Notes: generated by a model not told the origin, from the sequence alone. Shown: positions 1 to 7,368, counted from the stretch's first letter. The stretch: 39,996 nucleotides of DNA from Defluviicoccus sp. (GCA_028821395.1 JAPPGP010000157.1:1-39996), one strand, 5' to 3'. Program-made: numbers and translations.

Positions 1-90
<90 letters not shown>

Positions 91-609
91 TTCGGGTGGC
101 AGGATGAGGTGCTGCTGCGGGCGAGCGCCGCGTTGAACACCTCGACGGCGGAGCTCCCGGGGCGCATCGAGGCGCTGCTGGAGGAGCGCCGGCGGCTCGA
201 GCGCGAGCTGTCCGAGACCAGGCGAAGGCTGGCGACCGGCGGCCAGGCCGCGAGCCGGCCGGAGAAGCGGATCGACGGCATCGCCTTCGCCGGGCGCCGC
301 GTCGACGGGGTGCCGGCGAAGGAGCTGCGCGGCATGGCCGACGACCTCAAGCGGCAGATCGGCTCCGGCGTGGTCGCGCTGGTCGCGGTCGACGACGGCA
401 AGGCCTCGCTGGTGGTCGGCGTCACCGAGGACCTCACCGACCGCTTCGATGCGGTCGCCCTGGTGCGCCGGGGCGCCGCGGCGCTCGGCGGCAAGGGCGG
501 CGGCGGGCGGCCCGACATGGCGCAGGCCGGGGGTCCCGACCCGGGCGCGGCAGAGCAGGCGCTGGAGACCATCGAACGCGCGCTGTCGGCGGGCACGGAC
601 GACGGCTGA
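91..609 (+). CDS. alaS: Alanine--tRNA ligase, C-terminal part (5' truncated)
   Basis: This is the last ~172 codons of alanyl-tRNA synthetase, the enzyme that charges tRNA-Ala in the cytoplasm. What remains is a charged coiled-coil segment (LLEERRRLERELSETRRRL) followed by the C-terminal DHHA1/C-Ala domain. That domain ends in the family-typical glycine-rich signature GGKGGGGRPDMAQAGG near the C-terminus. The frame is open upstream to the artefactual homopolymer run, so the catalytic and editing domains are missing because the contig ends, not because the gene is broken. A GTG at 109 could be mistaken for a start but lies inside the family's coiled coil. The luciferase-like gene follows after 14 nt. 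Confidence 0.9.
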   Translation, partial: FGWQDEVLLRASAALNTSTAELPGRIEALLEERRRLERELSETRRRLATGGQAASRPEKRIDGIAFAGRRVDGVPAKELRGMADDLKRQIGSGVVALVAVDDGKASLVVGVTEDLTDRFDAVALVRRGAAALGGKGGGGRPDMAQAGGPDPGAAEQALETIERALSAGTDDG

Positions 610-623
610 ACCGGGACCGTCCG

Positions 624-1637
624 ATGCCAGCCCCGCCCGGTCTCGCGATCCGGCTCGACGGCACGATCGACCCGGGGCGCTCCGCCCGGCTTGCCGCCGC
701 CGCCGACGAGGCGGGCTTCCGCACGGTCTGGTTCGCCGAGAACCCGTTCCAGCGCGGCGTCCTGCCGGCGGCGAGCGCGAGCGCCCTCGCCACGCGCTCG
801 ATCGGCATCGGCATCGGGGTGTTCAACCCGTTCAACCGCCACCCCAGCCTGATGGCGATGGAGATCGCCGCCCTCGACGAGCTCGCCGGCGGGCGCGCGA
901 TACTCGGGATCGGCGTCGGCGTGCCGTCGGTAATCGCCCGCCTCGCCGGGTTCGAACGACCGGTCGCGGCGATGCGCGATGCGGTCGCCATCCTGCGCGG
1001 GATGCTCGCCGGCGAGACGGTGACCCATTCGGGCAAGGTGTTCTCCGCCGATGCGATCGCCCTCGGCTTCGCTCCGCCGCGGCGCGACATCCCGGTCCAT
1101 GTCGCCGCCATGGGGCCGCGCATGCTGCGCCTCGCGGGCGAGATCGGCGACGGGGTGCTGATCAGCAATATGTGCCCGCCGGGCTATACCGGCCACGCGG
1201 CGGCGCTGGCCGCGGAGGGGGCGGCCAGCGTCGGCCGGGCGCCGCCCGGAACGGTGGTGAAGTACATGCCCTGCGCCGTCGCCGCCGACCGGGCGTCCGC
1301 GCGCCGCGCGATCAAGCCGGAGATCGCGGCGAAGCTCCGCGGCTACGAGGATCTGTTCGCAGACGTGCCCGCCGCGCTGGCGGCGGTCCGCCACGGGGGC
1401 GCGATCGAGCCCGCGCTCCACGCCGCGACGCTCGCGCGGCTGCGGGCCGGCGAGGACCCGAATACGGCGCTCGACGAGGCGTTCGTCGACGCTTACGGGA
1501 TCGCCGGTACGGTCGGGGACTGCCTGCGGCGGATCGAGGAGCTCTGCTGCGGCGGAGCGACCGAGATCGCGCTCACCTTCGTCGGCGGCGATGCGGCGCG
1601 CGACATCGCGCTGATCGGCGAAGCCGCCGCCAGCTGA
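624..1637 (+). CDS. LLM-class flavin-dependent oxidoreductase (luciferase-like)
   Basis: This 337-residue protein is of the bacterial luciferase-like monooxygenase superfamily, a TIM-barrel family using FMN or F420. Supporting features are the N-terminal strand with ADEAGFRTVWFAENPF, the LDELAGGRAILGIGVG segment of the barrel, and the later VHVAAMGPRMLRLAGEIGDGVLIS, which is typical of F420/FMN LLM proteins. Its substrate cannot be read from the sequence. It lies 14 nt after alaS and 8 nt before an ABC ATPase of the SsuB/TauB type. Alkanesulfonate monooxygenase SsuD is also an LLM protein that sits with SsuB, so an organosulfur or organonitrogen role is possible. The family is broad, however, and the rest of a transporter is absent here. 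Confidence 0.8.
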   Translation: MPAPPGLAIRLDGTIDPGRSARLAAAADEAGFRTVWFAENPFQRGVLPAASASALATRSIGIGIGVFNPFNRHPSLMAMEIAALDELAGGRAILGIGVGVPSVIARLAGFERPVAAMRDAVAILRGMLAGETVTHSGKVFSADAIALGFAPPRRDIPVHVAAMGPRMLRLAGEIGDGVLISNMCPPGYTGHAAALAAEGAASVGRAPPGTVVKYMPCAVAADRASARRAIKPEIAAKLRGYEDLFADVPAALAAVRHGGAIEPALHAATLARLRAGEDPNTALDEAFVDAYGIAGTVGDCLRRIEELCCGGATEIALTFVGGDAARDIALIGEAAAS

Positions 1638-1645
1638 CGGGCGCC

Positions 1646-2407
1646 ATGCCGACCGCAACCGCCGTGGTCGAGATGACGGACGTCGCCAAGACCTTCGCCA
1701 ACGGCACGGTCGCGCTCGACGGCCTCACCCTCGCAATCCGGGCGGGGTCCTTCACCAGCCTCTTGGGCCCGTCGGGCTGCGGCAAGTCGACCGCGCTCCG
1801 GCTGATGGCGGGTCTCGGCGAGCCCAGCGGCGGCAGCATCCGGCTCGCCGCCGAAACCGCCCGGCGCGACATCGGCTTCGTCTTCCAGGAGCCGACGCTG
1901 ATGCCCTGGGCCACGGTTTTCGACAACGTCTTCCTGCCGCTCCGCCTCGCCGGAAGGTCGCGGCGGGAGGCGCGCGCCGGGATCGAACGCGCGCTCGACC
2001 TGGTCGGGCTCGCGGGCTTCGCCGACGCCTATCCGCGCGAGCTCTCGGGCGGGATGCGCATGCGCGCCTCGATCGCCCGCGCGCTGGTGACCGGGCCGCG
2101 GCTGCTGCTGATGGACGAGCCCTTCGCGGCGCTCGACGAGATCACCCGCTTCAGGCTCAACGACGACCTGCTGGCGCTGTGGCGAAGCGAGGGTTGGACG
2201 GTGGTGTTCGTCACCCACAGCGTGTTCGAATCGGTCTATCTCTCGGATCGCATCCTGGTGATGACGCCGCGCCCGGGGCGCATCGCGGTCGAGATCGCGG
2301 TCGATGCGCCCTACCCCCGCGGCGAAGCCGGCTTCCGCACCTCGGATGCCTATAACCGTCACTGCCGCGAGGTCTCGGCCCGGCTCGCGGAGGCGATGGG
2401 TGGCTGA
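1646..2407 (+). CDS. ABC transporter ATP-binding protein, nitrate/sulfonate/taurine type
   Basis: This is a 253-residue cytoplasmic ATPase subunit of an importer of the SsuB/TauB/NrtD family. Visible motifs are Walker A GPSGCGKST, the Q-loop region FVFQEPTLMPW, the signature LSGGMRMRASIARAL, Walker B LLLMDEPFAALDE and the H-loop FVTHS. The ATG at 1646 follows the upstream stop by 8 nt. The frame is also open far upstream, but that stretch is antisense or shadow translation. The 3' end overlaps the next gene by 8 nt. No permease or periplasmic binding protein is encoded next to it, which is unusual. Either the partners are elsewhere in the genome or the gene is a leftover of a dispersed operon. 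Confidence 0.88.
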   Translation: MPTATAVVEMTDVAKTFANGTVALDGLTLAIRAGSFTSLLGPSGCGKSTALRLMAGLGEPSGGSIRLAAETARRDIGFVFQEPTLMPWATVFDNVFLPLRLAGRSRREARAGIERALDLVGLAGFADAYPRELSGGMRMRASIARALVTGPRLLLMDEPFAALDEITRFRLNDDLLALWRSEGWTVVFVTHSVFESVYLSDRILVMTPRPGRIAVEIAVDAPYPRGEAGFRTSDAYNRHCREVSARLAEAMGG

Positions 2408-3707
2408 GCACGCGGGTCTCGCCCGCGCGGCGGCGCTGCACCGCGACGGGCGGCTGGCGGACGCCGTCGCCGCCTACCGGGCGCTGCTCGCGGACGATCC
2501 GGAGAACGCGGGTATCTGGCACAATATGGGGGTCGCGCTCGCCGGCACCGGCGATGCGGAAGCCGCGCTCGCGGCCTTCGACCGCGCGCTCGCGCTCAGG
2601 CCCGACTACCTCCACGCCCGGGTCAACCGGGGCGGGGCGTTGCAATCGCTCGGGCGCCACGCGGCGGCGGCGGCGGCCTACGCGGCGGCGCTGGAACGCG
2701 ACCCCGGGCTCTACGAGGTCCGCCTGCGCGAGGGGCTGATGCGGCTCGCCGCGGGCGACCGGAGGGGCGCGATGGCGGCGTTCCGCAAGACCCGGGCGGT
2801 GAGGCGCGACCCCGCCGCGATGGGGGGGGACCATCCCTCCTTCACCCGTTCTTCGCGCCTCAAGCTCGCCCATGACGCGGCTCAGCTCCGCCTTCTCGCC
2901 GACGCCGGGCGGGAGGGCGCCGACTTCGCCGCGCTCGCCGCGCTCTACGAACGGGCGGTGGCGGAGCTGCCCGCCGGGGCGGGGTCGGCGCCGCTGCCGG
3001 AAGAGCTGGCCGGGACCCATAACCGCGCGCTCCACACCGCCGAGGCCGACGAGATCCCGGGCGGCGCGCTCGATCGGTCGCTCGACGGCGCGGAGATCGA
3101 GACGCGCTACCGGGAACGGCAACCCGGCATTGCCGTCGTCGACCGCCTGTTGAGCCGGCCGGCGCTCGCCGCGCTCCGCCGGCACCTGCTGGAAAGCACC
3201 ATCTGGCACGACGGCGAACACATCCCGGGCTTCCTTGCGGCCTATCTGGAAGACGGCCTCGCCTCGCCGCTCCTGTTGCAGATCGCCGACGAGCTCCGCG
3301 CCGCGCTCCCCGCCATCCTCGCCCCCCACCCGCTCTACCAGGCCTGGGCCTTCAAATGCCTGACCGGCTCGCAGGGGATCGATATCCACGCCGATTCGGG
3401 GGCGGTCAGCGTCAATTTCTGGCTCACCCCCGATGCGGCCAATTTGGAGCCGGACGCGGGCGGGCTCACGGTCCACCGCGCGCCGCCGCCTGAAAGCTGG
3501 AAGATCGCCGACTACAAGCGGGACAAGGAGCGCATCCGCGCCTTGCTGAAGGCGAGCGATGCCGGTGCGCTCACAATCCCCTATGCCGCGAACCGGGCCG
3601 TCCTGTTCCGCTCCGACCTGTTCCACGAATCGGGGCGGGTGCGCTTTCGCCCGGGCTATGCCAACCACCGGATCAACATCACCCTGCTGTTCGGCGAGAG
3701 GCGCTGA
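2400..3707 (+). CDS. TPR-repeat protein fused to a 2OG-Fe(II) oxygenase-like domain
   Basis: This 435-residue protein has two parts. Residues 1-190 form about three to four tetratricopeptide repeats (for example IWHNMGVALAGTGDAEAALAAF and the next two similar helix pairs). Residues ~245-435 look like a 2-oxoglutarate/Fe(II) dioxygenase fold: H330 and D332 in GIDIHADSGAVSVNFW, a distal H409 in LFHESGRV, and R424 in ANHRINITLLFG form the expected HxD...H...R set. The TPR domain probably binds a protein partner or substrate. The GTG at 2400 overlaps the ATPase stop codon and was chosen because upstream in-frame codons are antisense-like. The substrate is unknown. The C-terminal domain is assigned from motifs, not from overall similarity. 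Confidence 0.75.
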   Translation: MAEHAGLARAAALHRDGRLADAVAAYRALLADDPENAGIWHNMGVALAGTGDAEAALAAFDRALALRPDYLHARVNRGGALQSLGRHAAAAAAYAAALERDPGLYEVRLREGLMRLAAGDRRGAMAAFRKTRAVRRDPAAMGGDHPSFTRSSRLKLAHDAAQLRLLADAGREGADFAALAALYERAVAELPAGAGSAPLPEELAGTHNRALHTAEADEIPGGALDRSLDGAEIETRYRERQPGIAVVDRLLSRPALAALRRHLLESTIWHDGEHIPGFLAAYLEDGLASPLLLQIADELRAALPAILAPHPLYQAWAFKCLTGSQGIDIHADSGAVSVNFWLTPDAANLEPDAGGLTVHRAPPPESWKIADYKRDKERIRALLKASDAGALTIPYAANRAVLFRSDLFHESGRVRFRPGYANHRINITLLFGERR

Positions 3708-3711
3708 GCGT

Positions 3712-3766
3712 ACCAATTTTGGGATTTTTCTTTATTTTTGTACAACCCAGGTGTAAGCTGCGGGCA
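3712..3766 (+). promoter_or_regulatory. AT-rich promoter region of pyrK
   Basis: This is a strikingly AT-rich tract in an otherwise ~69% GC neighbourhood, directly upstream of pyrK. TTGGGA at 3719-3724 and TACAAC at 3741-3746 are spaced 16 nt and resemble -35 and -10 boxes (4 of 6 matches each). TTGTACAA at 3738-3745 is a perfect 8-bp palindrome. No clear Shine-Dalgarno sequence precedes the ATG, so a very short leader is possible. Confidence 0.45.
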
Positions 3767-4639
3767 ATGCAGGACCTCACCGCATCGGACAAGTACACCG
3801 CGAGGCCGGTGCGCCTCGGCGAGCCCGACCCCTATCCCGACCGGGTGGCGGGCGAGTTCGTGTGCCGCGTGGTGTCCAACGACCTGGTGAACGAGTCCAA
3901 CCGGCTGCTGGTGCTCGACGCGCCGGAACGCGCGCTCGGCGCCCGGGCGGGGCAGTTCTTCCATTTGCTCTGCCCGACGCCCGACGGCGCCGAGGTGTGG
4001 ATGCGCCGGCCGATGAGCATCTACCGCATCGACCGGCCCGGCGGGCGGCTCGAATTCCTTTACAAATGCGAGGGGCGCGGCACGCTCGGCATGTCGATGC
4101 TGCAACCGGGCGGCGCGTTCAACATCGCCGGCCCGCTCGGCATCGGCTTCAGCCTGGAGCCCGGCTGGAAGCATATCGTGGTGCTCGGCCGCGGCGTCGG
4201 CCTGGCGACGCTGGCGCCGCTCTCCCAGCTCGCCGCCGAGCACGATGTCAGGATCACAGCCATCCTGAGCGCGCGCACGCCGGAGCTCCTGATGTCGCGC
4301 GATTTCTTCGCCGATCTCGGCGCCGCGGTGATCGAGGTCGTCGACAGCGACGGCTCCAGCGCAGTGGAGAATGTCGAGGCCATCGTCGAGGGGCTGATCG
4401 CCGGCGGCCGGGCGGACGCCTTCTTCACCTGCGGCTCGAACCGCCTGCTGATGCTGATGAAGCGGCTCGGCGCGGCGCACGGCATTCCGGGCCAGGTGGC
4501 GATGGAGCAGCTGATGTGCTGCGCGCTCGGCGCCTGCTACATCTGCGTGCGCACCTTCGAGGTCGACGGCAAGCGCGTGCTCAAGCGGGTGTGCCGCGAA
4601 GGGCCGGTATTCGACATCCAGGAGGCAGTCGGATGGTAG
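3767..4639 (+). CDS. pyrK: Dihydroorotate dehydrogenase electron-transfer subunit (PyrK-like, FAD/2Fe-2S)
   Basis: This 290-residue iron-sulfur flavoprotein passes electrons between NAD(H) and a partner dehydrogenase. The FAD-binding motif RRPMSIYRI is at ~80-88. The nucleotide-binding segment VVLGRGVGLATLAPL is at ~138-152. A C-terminal 2Fe-2S cluster motif is formed by C252, C257, C260 and C276 (CALGACYIC ... VCREGPVF), the PyrK arrangement. The ATG at 3767 is used because the codons before it lie in an AT-rich promoter tract. pyrD overlaps its 3' end by 7 nt, so the two are translationally coupled. The third motif position differs from the usual GGGxGxAP, but the fold signature is clear. 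Confidence 0.85.
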   Translation: MQDLTASDKYTARPVRLGEPDPYPDRVAGEFVCRVVSNDLVNESNRLLVLDAPERALGARAGQFFHLLCPTPDGAEVWMRRPMSIYRIDRPGGRLEFLYKCEGRGTLGMSMLQPGGAFNIAGPLGIGFSLEPGWKHIVVLGRGVGLATLAPLSQLAAEHDVRITAILSARTPELLMSRDFFADLGAAVIEVVDSDGSSAVENVEAIVEGLIAGGRADAFFTCGSNRLLMLMKRLGAAHGIPGQVAMEQLMCCALGACYICVRTFEVDGKRVLKRVCREGPVFDIQEAVGW

Positions 4640-5580
4640 ACCTCTCGATCCAGATCGGCGACGTCGACCTCGCCAACCCGGTGATGCCCGCCTCGGGCGC
4701 GTTCTCCTGGGAATACGCCGACGTGATCGATCTCAACCGGCTGGGCGGGCTGGTCGCCAAGACAATCTGCAAGGAGCCGCGCAACGGCAACCCGACGCCG
4801 CGCATGGCGGAGACCGAGGCCGGGATCATCCAGTCGATCGGCCTGCCGGGCAAGGGCGTGTACTACTTTCTCGACCACATCGTCCCCGAATACAAGAAGT
4901 TCACCCCGCCGTTCATCGCCAGCATCTCGGCCGAGACCGCGGACGAGTTCGCCGAGATGTGCTCCATCCTCAGCGTCCCCGAGATCGACGTGCTGGAGGT
5001 CAACATCTCGTGCCCGACGCGCAACGCGACGGGCGGCAATTTCTCGCTGCACGAAGAGCACACGGCGAAGGTAATGCGCGACATCCGCGCTGCCACCGAC
5101 CACCCGGTGTGGGCCAAGCTGTCGCCCAATGCCGGCGACATCGTCTCCATCGCCGTCGCTGCCGAGGAGGCGGGCGCCGATGCGCTGGTGATCGCCAACA
5201 CCTTCCTGTCGCTCAAGATCCGCACCGACAATTTCCGCCCGGCGCTCGGCAACAAGTTCGGCGGGCTGGTCTCGCCGGCGCTCAAGCCGATCGTGCTCAG
5301 GATGGTCTACCAGGTGGCCAAGGAGGTCACCGTGCCGGTGATCGGCATCGGCGGCGTCACCAAGGCGGAGGACGTGGTCGAGTACATGCTGGCCGGCGCG
5401 CACGGCGTCGGCATCGGCTATGCCGGGTTCCGCAACCCGACCGCGCTGACCGCGATCATCGACGACCTCGAGGCGTGGTGCGAGGCGCGCGGGATCGCCC
5501 GCGTCACCGACCTGATTGGCGCGGTGCGCGACGACGACATGGAGACCGACACCCTGGTCGCCGCCTCGGCCGGGATCTGA
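4633..5580 (+). CDS. pyrD: Dihydroorotate dehydrogenase catalytic subunit, class 1B-like
   Basis: This 315-residue FMN-binding TIM-barrel enzyme converts dihydroorotate to orotate in pyrimidine synthesis. The catalytic base is a cysteine, C127 in VNISCPTRN, as in class 1 enzymes; class 2 membrane enzymes use serine. The FMN phosphate site VPVIGIGGVTKAEDVVEYMLAGAHGVGIG is present near the end. A good ribosome site (GGAGG, 7 nt) precedes the ATG at 4633. The pairing with PyrK supports class 1B, an NAD-linked heterotetramer. Many alphaproteobacteria rely on class 2 PyrD, so this may be either the main enzyme or a specialised paralogue, for example one acting on another dihydropyrimidine. Confidence 0.85.
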   Translation: MVDLSIQIGDVDLANPVMPASGAFSWEYADVIDLNRLGGLVAKTICKEPRNGNPTPRMAETEAGIIQSIGLPGKGVYYFLDHIVPEYKKFTPPFIASISAETADEFAEMCSILSVPEIDVLEVNISCPTRNATGGNFSLHEEHTAKVMRDIRAATDHPVWAKLSPNAGDIVSIAVAAEEAGADALVIANTFLSLKIRTDNFRPALGNKFGGLVSPALKPIVLRMVYQVAKEVTVPVIGIGGVTKAEDVVEYMLAGAHGVGIGYAGFRNPTALTAIIDDLEAWCEARGIARVTDLIGAVRDDDMETDTLVAASAGI

Positions 5581-5586
5581 GCGAGG

Positions 5587-5763
5587 TCAGTTGGTCGACT
5601 GGATGTCCTGCTCCTGCGCCTCGTAGGCCCTGAGCCGCCTTTCCCGCTCGCCCGACGCCTCGCCGACGATGCGTTCCAGCACCTGGTCGTCGGTGATCTC
5701 GCCCGGTCGCCTGAGCGCGCGGAGCTTCTTCAGCACGTCTTCCGAGACCGTGATATCCGGCAA
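5587..5763 (-). CDS. Small ribbon-helix-helix-like protein (58 aa)
   Basis: This short reading frame starts at TTG (5763) with a GGGGAGGG ribosome-binding sequence just upstream and ends at TGA 5587-5589. Nearly every codon ends in G or C, like neighbouring real genes. The product begins PDITVSEDVLKKLRALRR, followed by GEITDDQVLERIVGEA and a highly charged tail. The opening beta strand plus two helices resembles small ribbon-helix-helix antitoxin or DNA-binding proteins. No toxin gene is adjacent. It follows the deiodinase-like gene by 22 nt on the same strand and may be co-transcribed with it. Existence is well supported by codon use; function is inferred. Confidence 0.6.
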   Translation of the reverse strand: MPDITVSEDVLKKLRALRRPGEITDDQVLERIVGEASGERERRLRAYEAQEQDIQSTN

Positions 5764-5785
5764 TCCGCCCTCCCCGGCGGCGGCG

Positions 5786-6463
5786 CTACAAGAGCGCCTT
5801 CAGCGCTTCCTCGAAGGCCTCGTCGTCCCAGCCGAACGGCCCCTTGGCGCCGGCATAGGCGATCCTGCCCGCGGCGTCGATCAGGAACTGGCGCATCGGC
5901 AGGCCGACATATTTCTCCTCGACGTCGTTGTCGATGCGGTCGACGAGCATCGGCATCTCGATGTCGAGCGCGAGCTGGCAGGCCGCAGCGATTCCGGTGC
6001 GCTCTGCGTCGGTGACGGGCTCGTCGTAGATCACGTCCTCGATCAGATTGTTGGGCACCTGCCAGCCATTGGCGGGGTGCGCCTCGCGGATGTAGATCAG
6101 GAAGAACTCCACCCGGTCCCTGTAGGTCTCGTAGAGCTCGTCAAGGCGCACGGCCTTGCCGCGGAAGGGGGGTCAGGTGAACGAGCCGAAGGCGATCGCG
6201 ACCGGCCTCCCCCGGTAGTCGGAGAGCCGCACCTGCTCGCCGGTCCGCCTGCGGTTGCGGTCGAGCCGGTCGGCGACGAAATCGGGCGCCATCGAGCCGA
6301 CCCGCGGCACCCTCCCCTCGCGCGCCTTCTGCTCGGCCATGTGGGCGTCGAACTGGGCCTCGGTGATGTCGGAGATCTGGAGCCAGACGTCGCGGCGCTG
6401 CGCCATGTCCATGGCGCGGTATTCGTCGAGGGTAACCGGGCTTTCCATCGCTGCGTTCGCCAT
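5786..6463 (-). CDS. Iodothyronine-deiodinase-like selenoprotein (in-frame TGA as selenocysteine)
   Basis: This is one 226-codon frame interrupted only by TGA at 6173-6175 (codon 97). Residues before it (GRPVAIAFGSFT) and after it (PPFRGKAVRLDEL, then EFFLIYIREAHPANGW) match the thioredoxin-fold deiodinase active site, in which selenocysteine sits in FGSxTUPPF and is followed by IYIxEAHxxxGW. The N-terminal ~60 residues are a helical extension (YRAMDMAQRRDVWLQI). The C-terminal part is a redoxin-like fold (PMRQFLIDAAGRIAYAG). The start ATG at 6463 has AGGGAG 11 nt upstream. GC3 bias is the same on both sides of the TGA, and no other interruption exists. The likely role is a thiol/selenol redox enzyme or dehalogenase; the substrate is unknown. 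The alternative is two broken halves, which is unlikely. Confidence 0.85.
6142..6158 (-). promoter_or_regulatory. Candidate bacterial SECIS hairpin
   Basis: In the mRNA, 14 nt after the UGA, CAAGGC pairs perfectly with GCCUUG around the 5-nt loop CGUGC (loop at +21 to +25 from the UGA). Bacterial SECIS elements have a short upper stem with a small G/U-containing loop about 16-25 nt after the UGA, as in E. coli fdhF. The hairpin lies within coding sequence, which is where bacterial SECIS elements occur. It would be read by SelB. Confidence 0.6.
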
Positions 6464-6541
6464 CGGCGCGCTTCTCCCTGCGCTTCCCACCGCCCCAAAT
6501 TAGGCGAGGCGGCCGAGGTCTTCAACGCCCGGCGCCACCCC

Positions 6542-6934
6542 TCAGATCACCTCGCGGGAGCCGTCGGAGTAGCGGATCTTCACGGTGACCGTGCCCTCGT
6601 TCATCAGCCACGGGCGGATTGTGAACGACCGTGCGCCGGAGGCATGCATCGGGTCGGCGGCGGCGATCTCCTTCGCCTCGTCGAGACTGGCGGCGCGGAC
6701 GATCACCATCCCCTCGCCCAGCCACTCGGTCTCGTCGTCGTTCCAGAACGGGCCGGCGCCGAACATGATGCCGCGCGCCTCCAGCGAGACCTGGTATTCG
6801 AGATGCGGCCCGATATTCTCCATCACCGGGCCGAGCCCGTTCGTCGGCGTGGTGAAGACGACGTAGAGCTGCTTCTGCAGCATGCCCTCGCAGGCATTCA
6901 TAACGTCTTCCTTCATCACCTTCGGTCCAGCCAT
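6542..6934 (-). CDS. YCII-related domain protein
   Basis: This 130-residue protein is of the YCII/DGPF-like ferredoxin-fold group. Indicators are QLYVVFTTPTNGLGPVMENIGPHLEYQVSLEARGIMFGAGPF (strand, helix, strand), MVIVRAASLDEAKEIAAADPMHASGARSFTIRPW (the family's characteristic 'DP...' end of the second half), and a short tail. An excellent ribosome site (GGAGG, 5 nt) precedes ATG 6934, although the frame stays open further upstream as a shadow. Proteins of this fold are small dimeric enzymes or binding proteins of mostly unknown role. It lies between a cyclotransferase-like gene and the deiodinase-like selenoprotein on the same strand. Confidence 0.75.
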   Translation of the reverse strand: MAGPKVMKEDVMNACEGMLQKQLYVVFTTPTNGLGPVMENIGPHLEYQVSLEARGIMFGAGPFWNDDETEWLGEGMVIVRAASLDEAKEIAAADPMHASGARSFTIRPWLMNEGTVTVKIRYSDGSREVI

Positions 6935-6957
6935 CAGCTCCTCCCTCGGCCCGGCGT

Positions 6958-7368
6958 TCAGCGGAACGGAACGCCGTGACGGCGCATGAACGCGCCCTTG
7001 TGTCGACGCCGCCAGACCTCGACGGTCCAGGGCGTATCGCTCGGATGGGCGAGCGGGCCGGCAACGAACACCCGCGCCCTGAGCGCCCGGCCGCCATCGA
7101 CCAGGACGGTGCGCTCGGCGTCTACATATTCGTCGCTCTCGAAGCGCGCAAGGCGGAGCGCGGCGCCGCGGTCGAGCCCGGCGGCCAGTACGCCCTCGAC
7201 CGACTCCCCGGCCGAAGGCACCACGACCGGGTAGTGCCGGCCGCGGATGTAGACCCGCCGGTAGCCAGGAAGCCGCGCCGCGGGCAGGTCCCGCCGGTTT
7301 ATCCACGCTCCCAGGATGTGCGTCCGCACGTCCGGGTCGAGCAGCGTGCCGTAGAAGAAGTACCGCAA
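6958..7368 (-). CDS. Gamma-glutamylcyclotransferase/AIG2-like protein
   Basis: This 136-residue protein has the family-opening motif FFYGTLLDPDVR (residues 4-15), in which YGTL binds the gamma-glutamyl group. The core LRLARFESDEYVDAERTVL contains the likely catalytic glutamate (E77). Proteins of this fold release 5-oxoproline from gamma-glutamyl amines or peptides; the exact substrate here is unknown. The start codon is TTG at 7368, since no ATG or GTG lies in frame close upstream. The gene begins 13 nt after the nicotinamidase-like hydrolase and ends 23 nt before the YCII gene, suggesting one operon. Confidence 0.8.
   Translation of the reverse strand: MRYFFYGTLLDPDVRTHILGAWINRRDLPAARLPGYRRVYIRGRHYPVVVPSAGESVEGVLAAGLDRGAALRLARFESDEYVDAERTVLVDGGRALRARVFVAGPLAHPSDTPWTVEVWRRRHKGAFMRRHGVPFR

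Noticed and set aside
449-1645. N-terminal extension of the ABC ATPase
   Set aside because: The frame is open but the translated residues are arginine- and proline-rich shadow of the luciferase-like gene; the ATG at 1646 gives a normal ATPase.
6173-6175. Reading the TGA in the deiodinase-like gene as a pseudogene stop
   Set aside because: The TGA occupies exactly the selenocysteine position, the frame continues with good codon bias and family motifs, and a SECIS-like hairpin follows.
5669-6979. A 436-codon plus-strand frame across the selenoprotein and YCII genes
   Set aside because: It is the complement of well-supported minus-strand genes and has no family resemblance.
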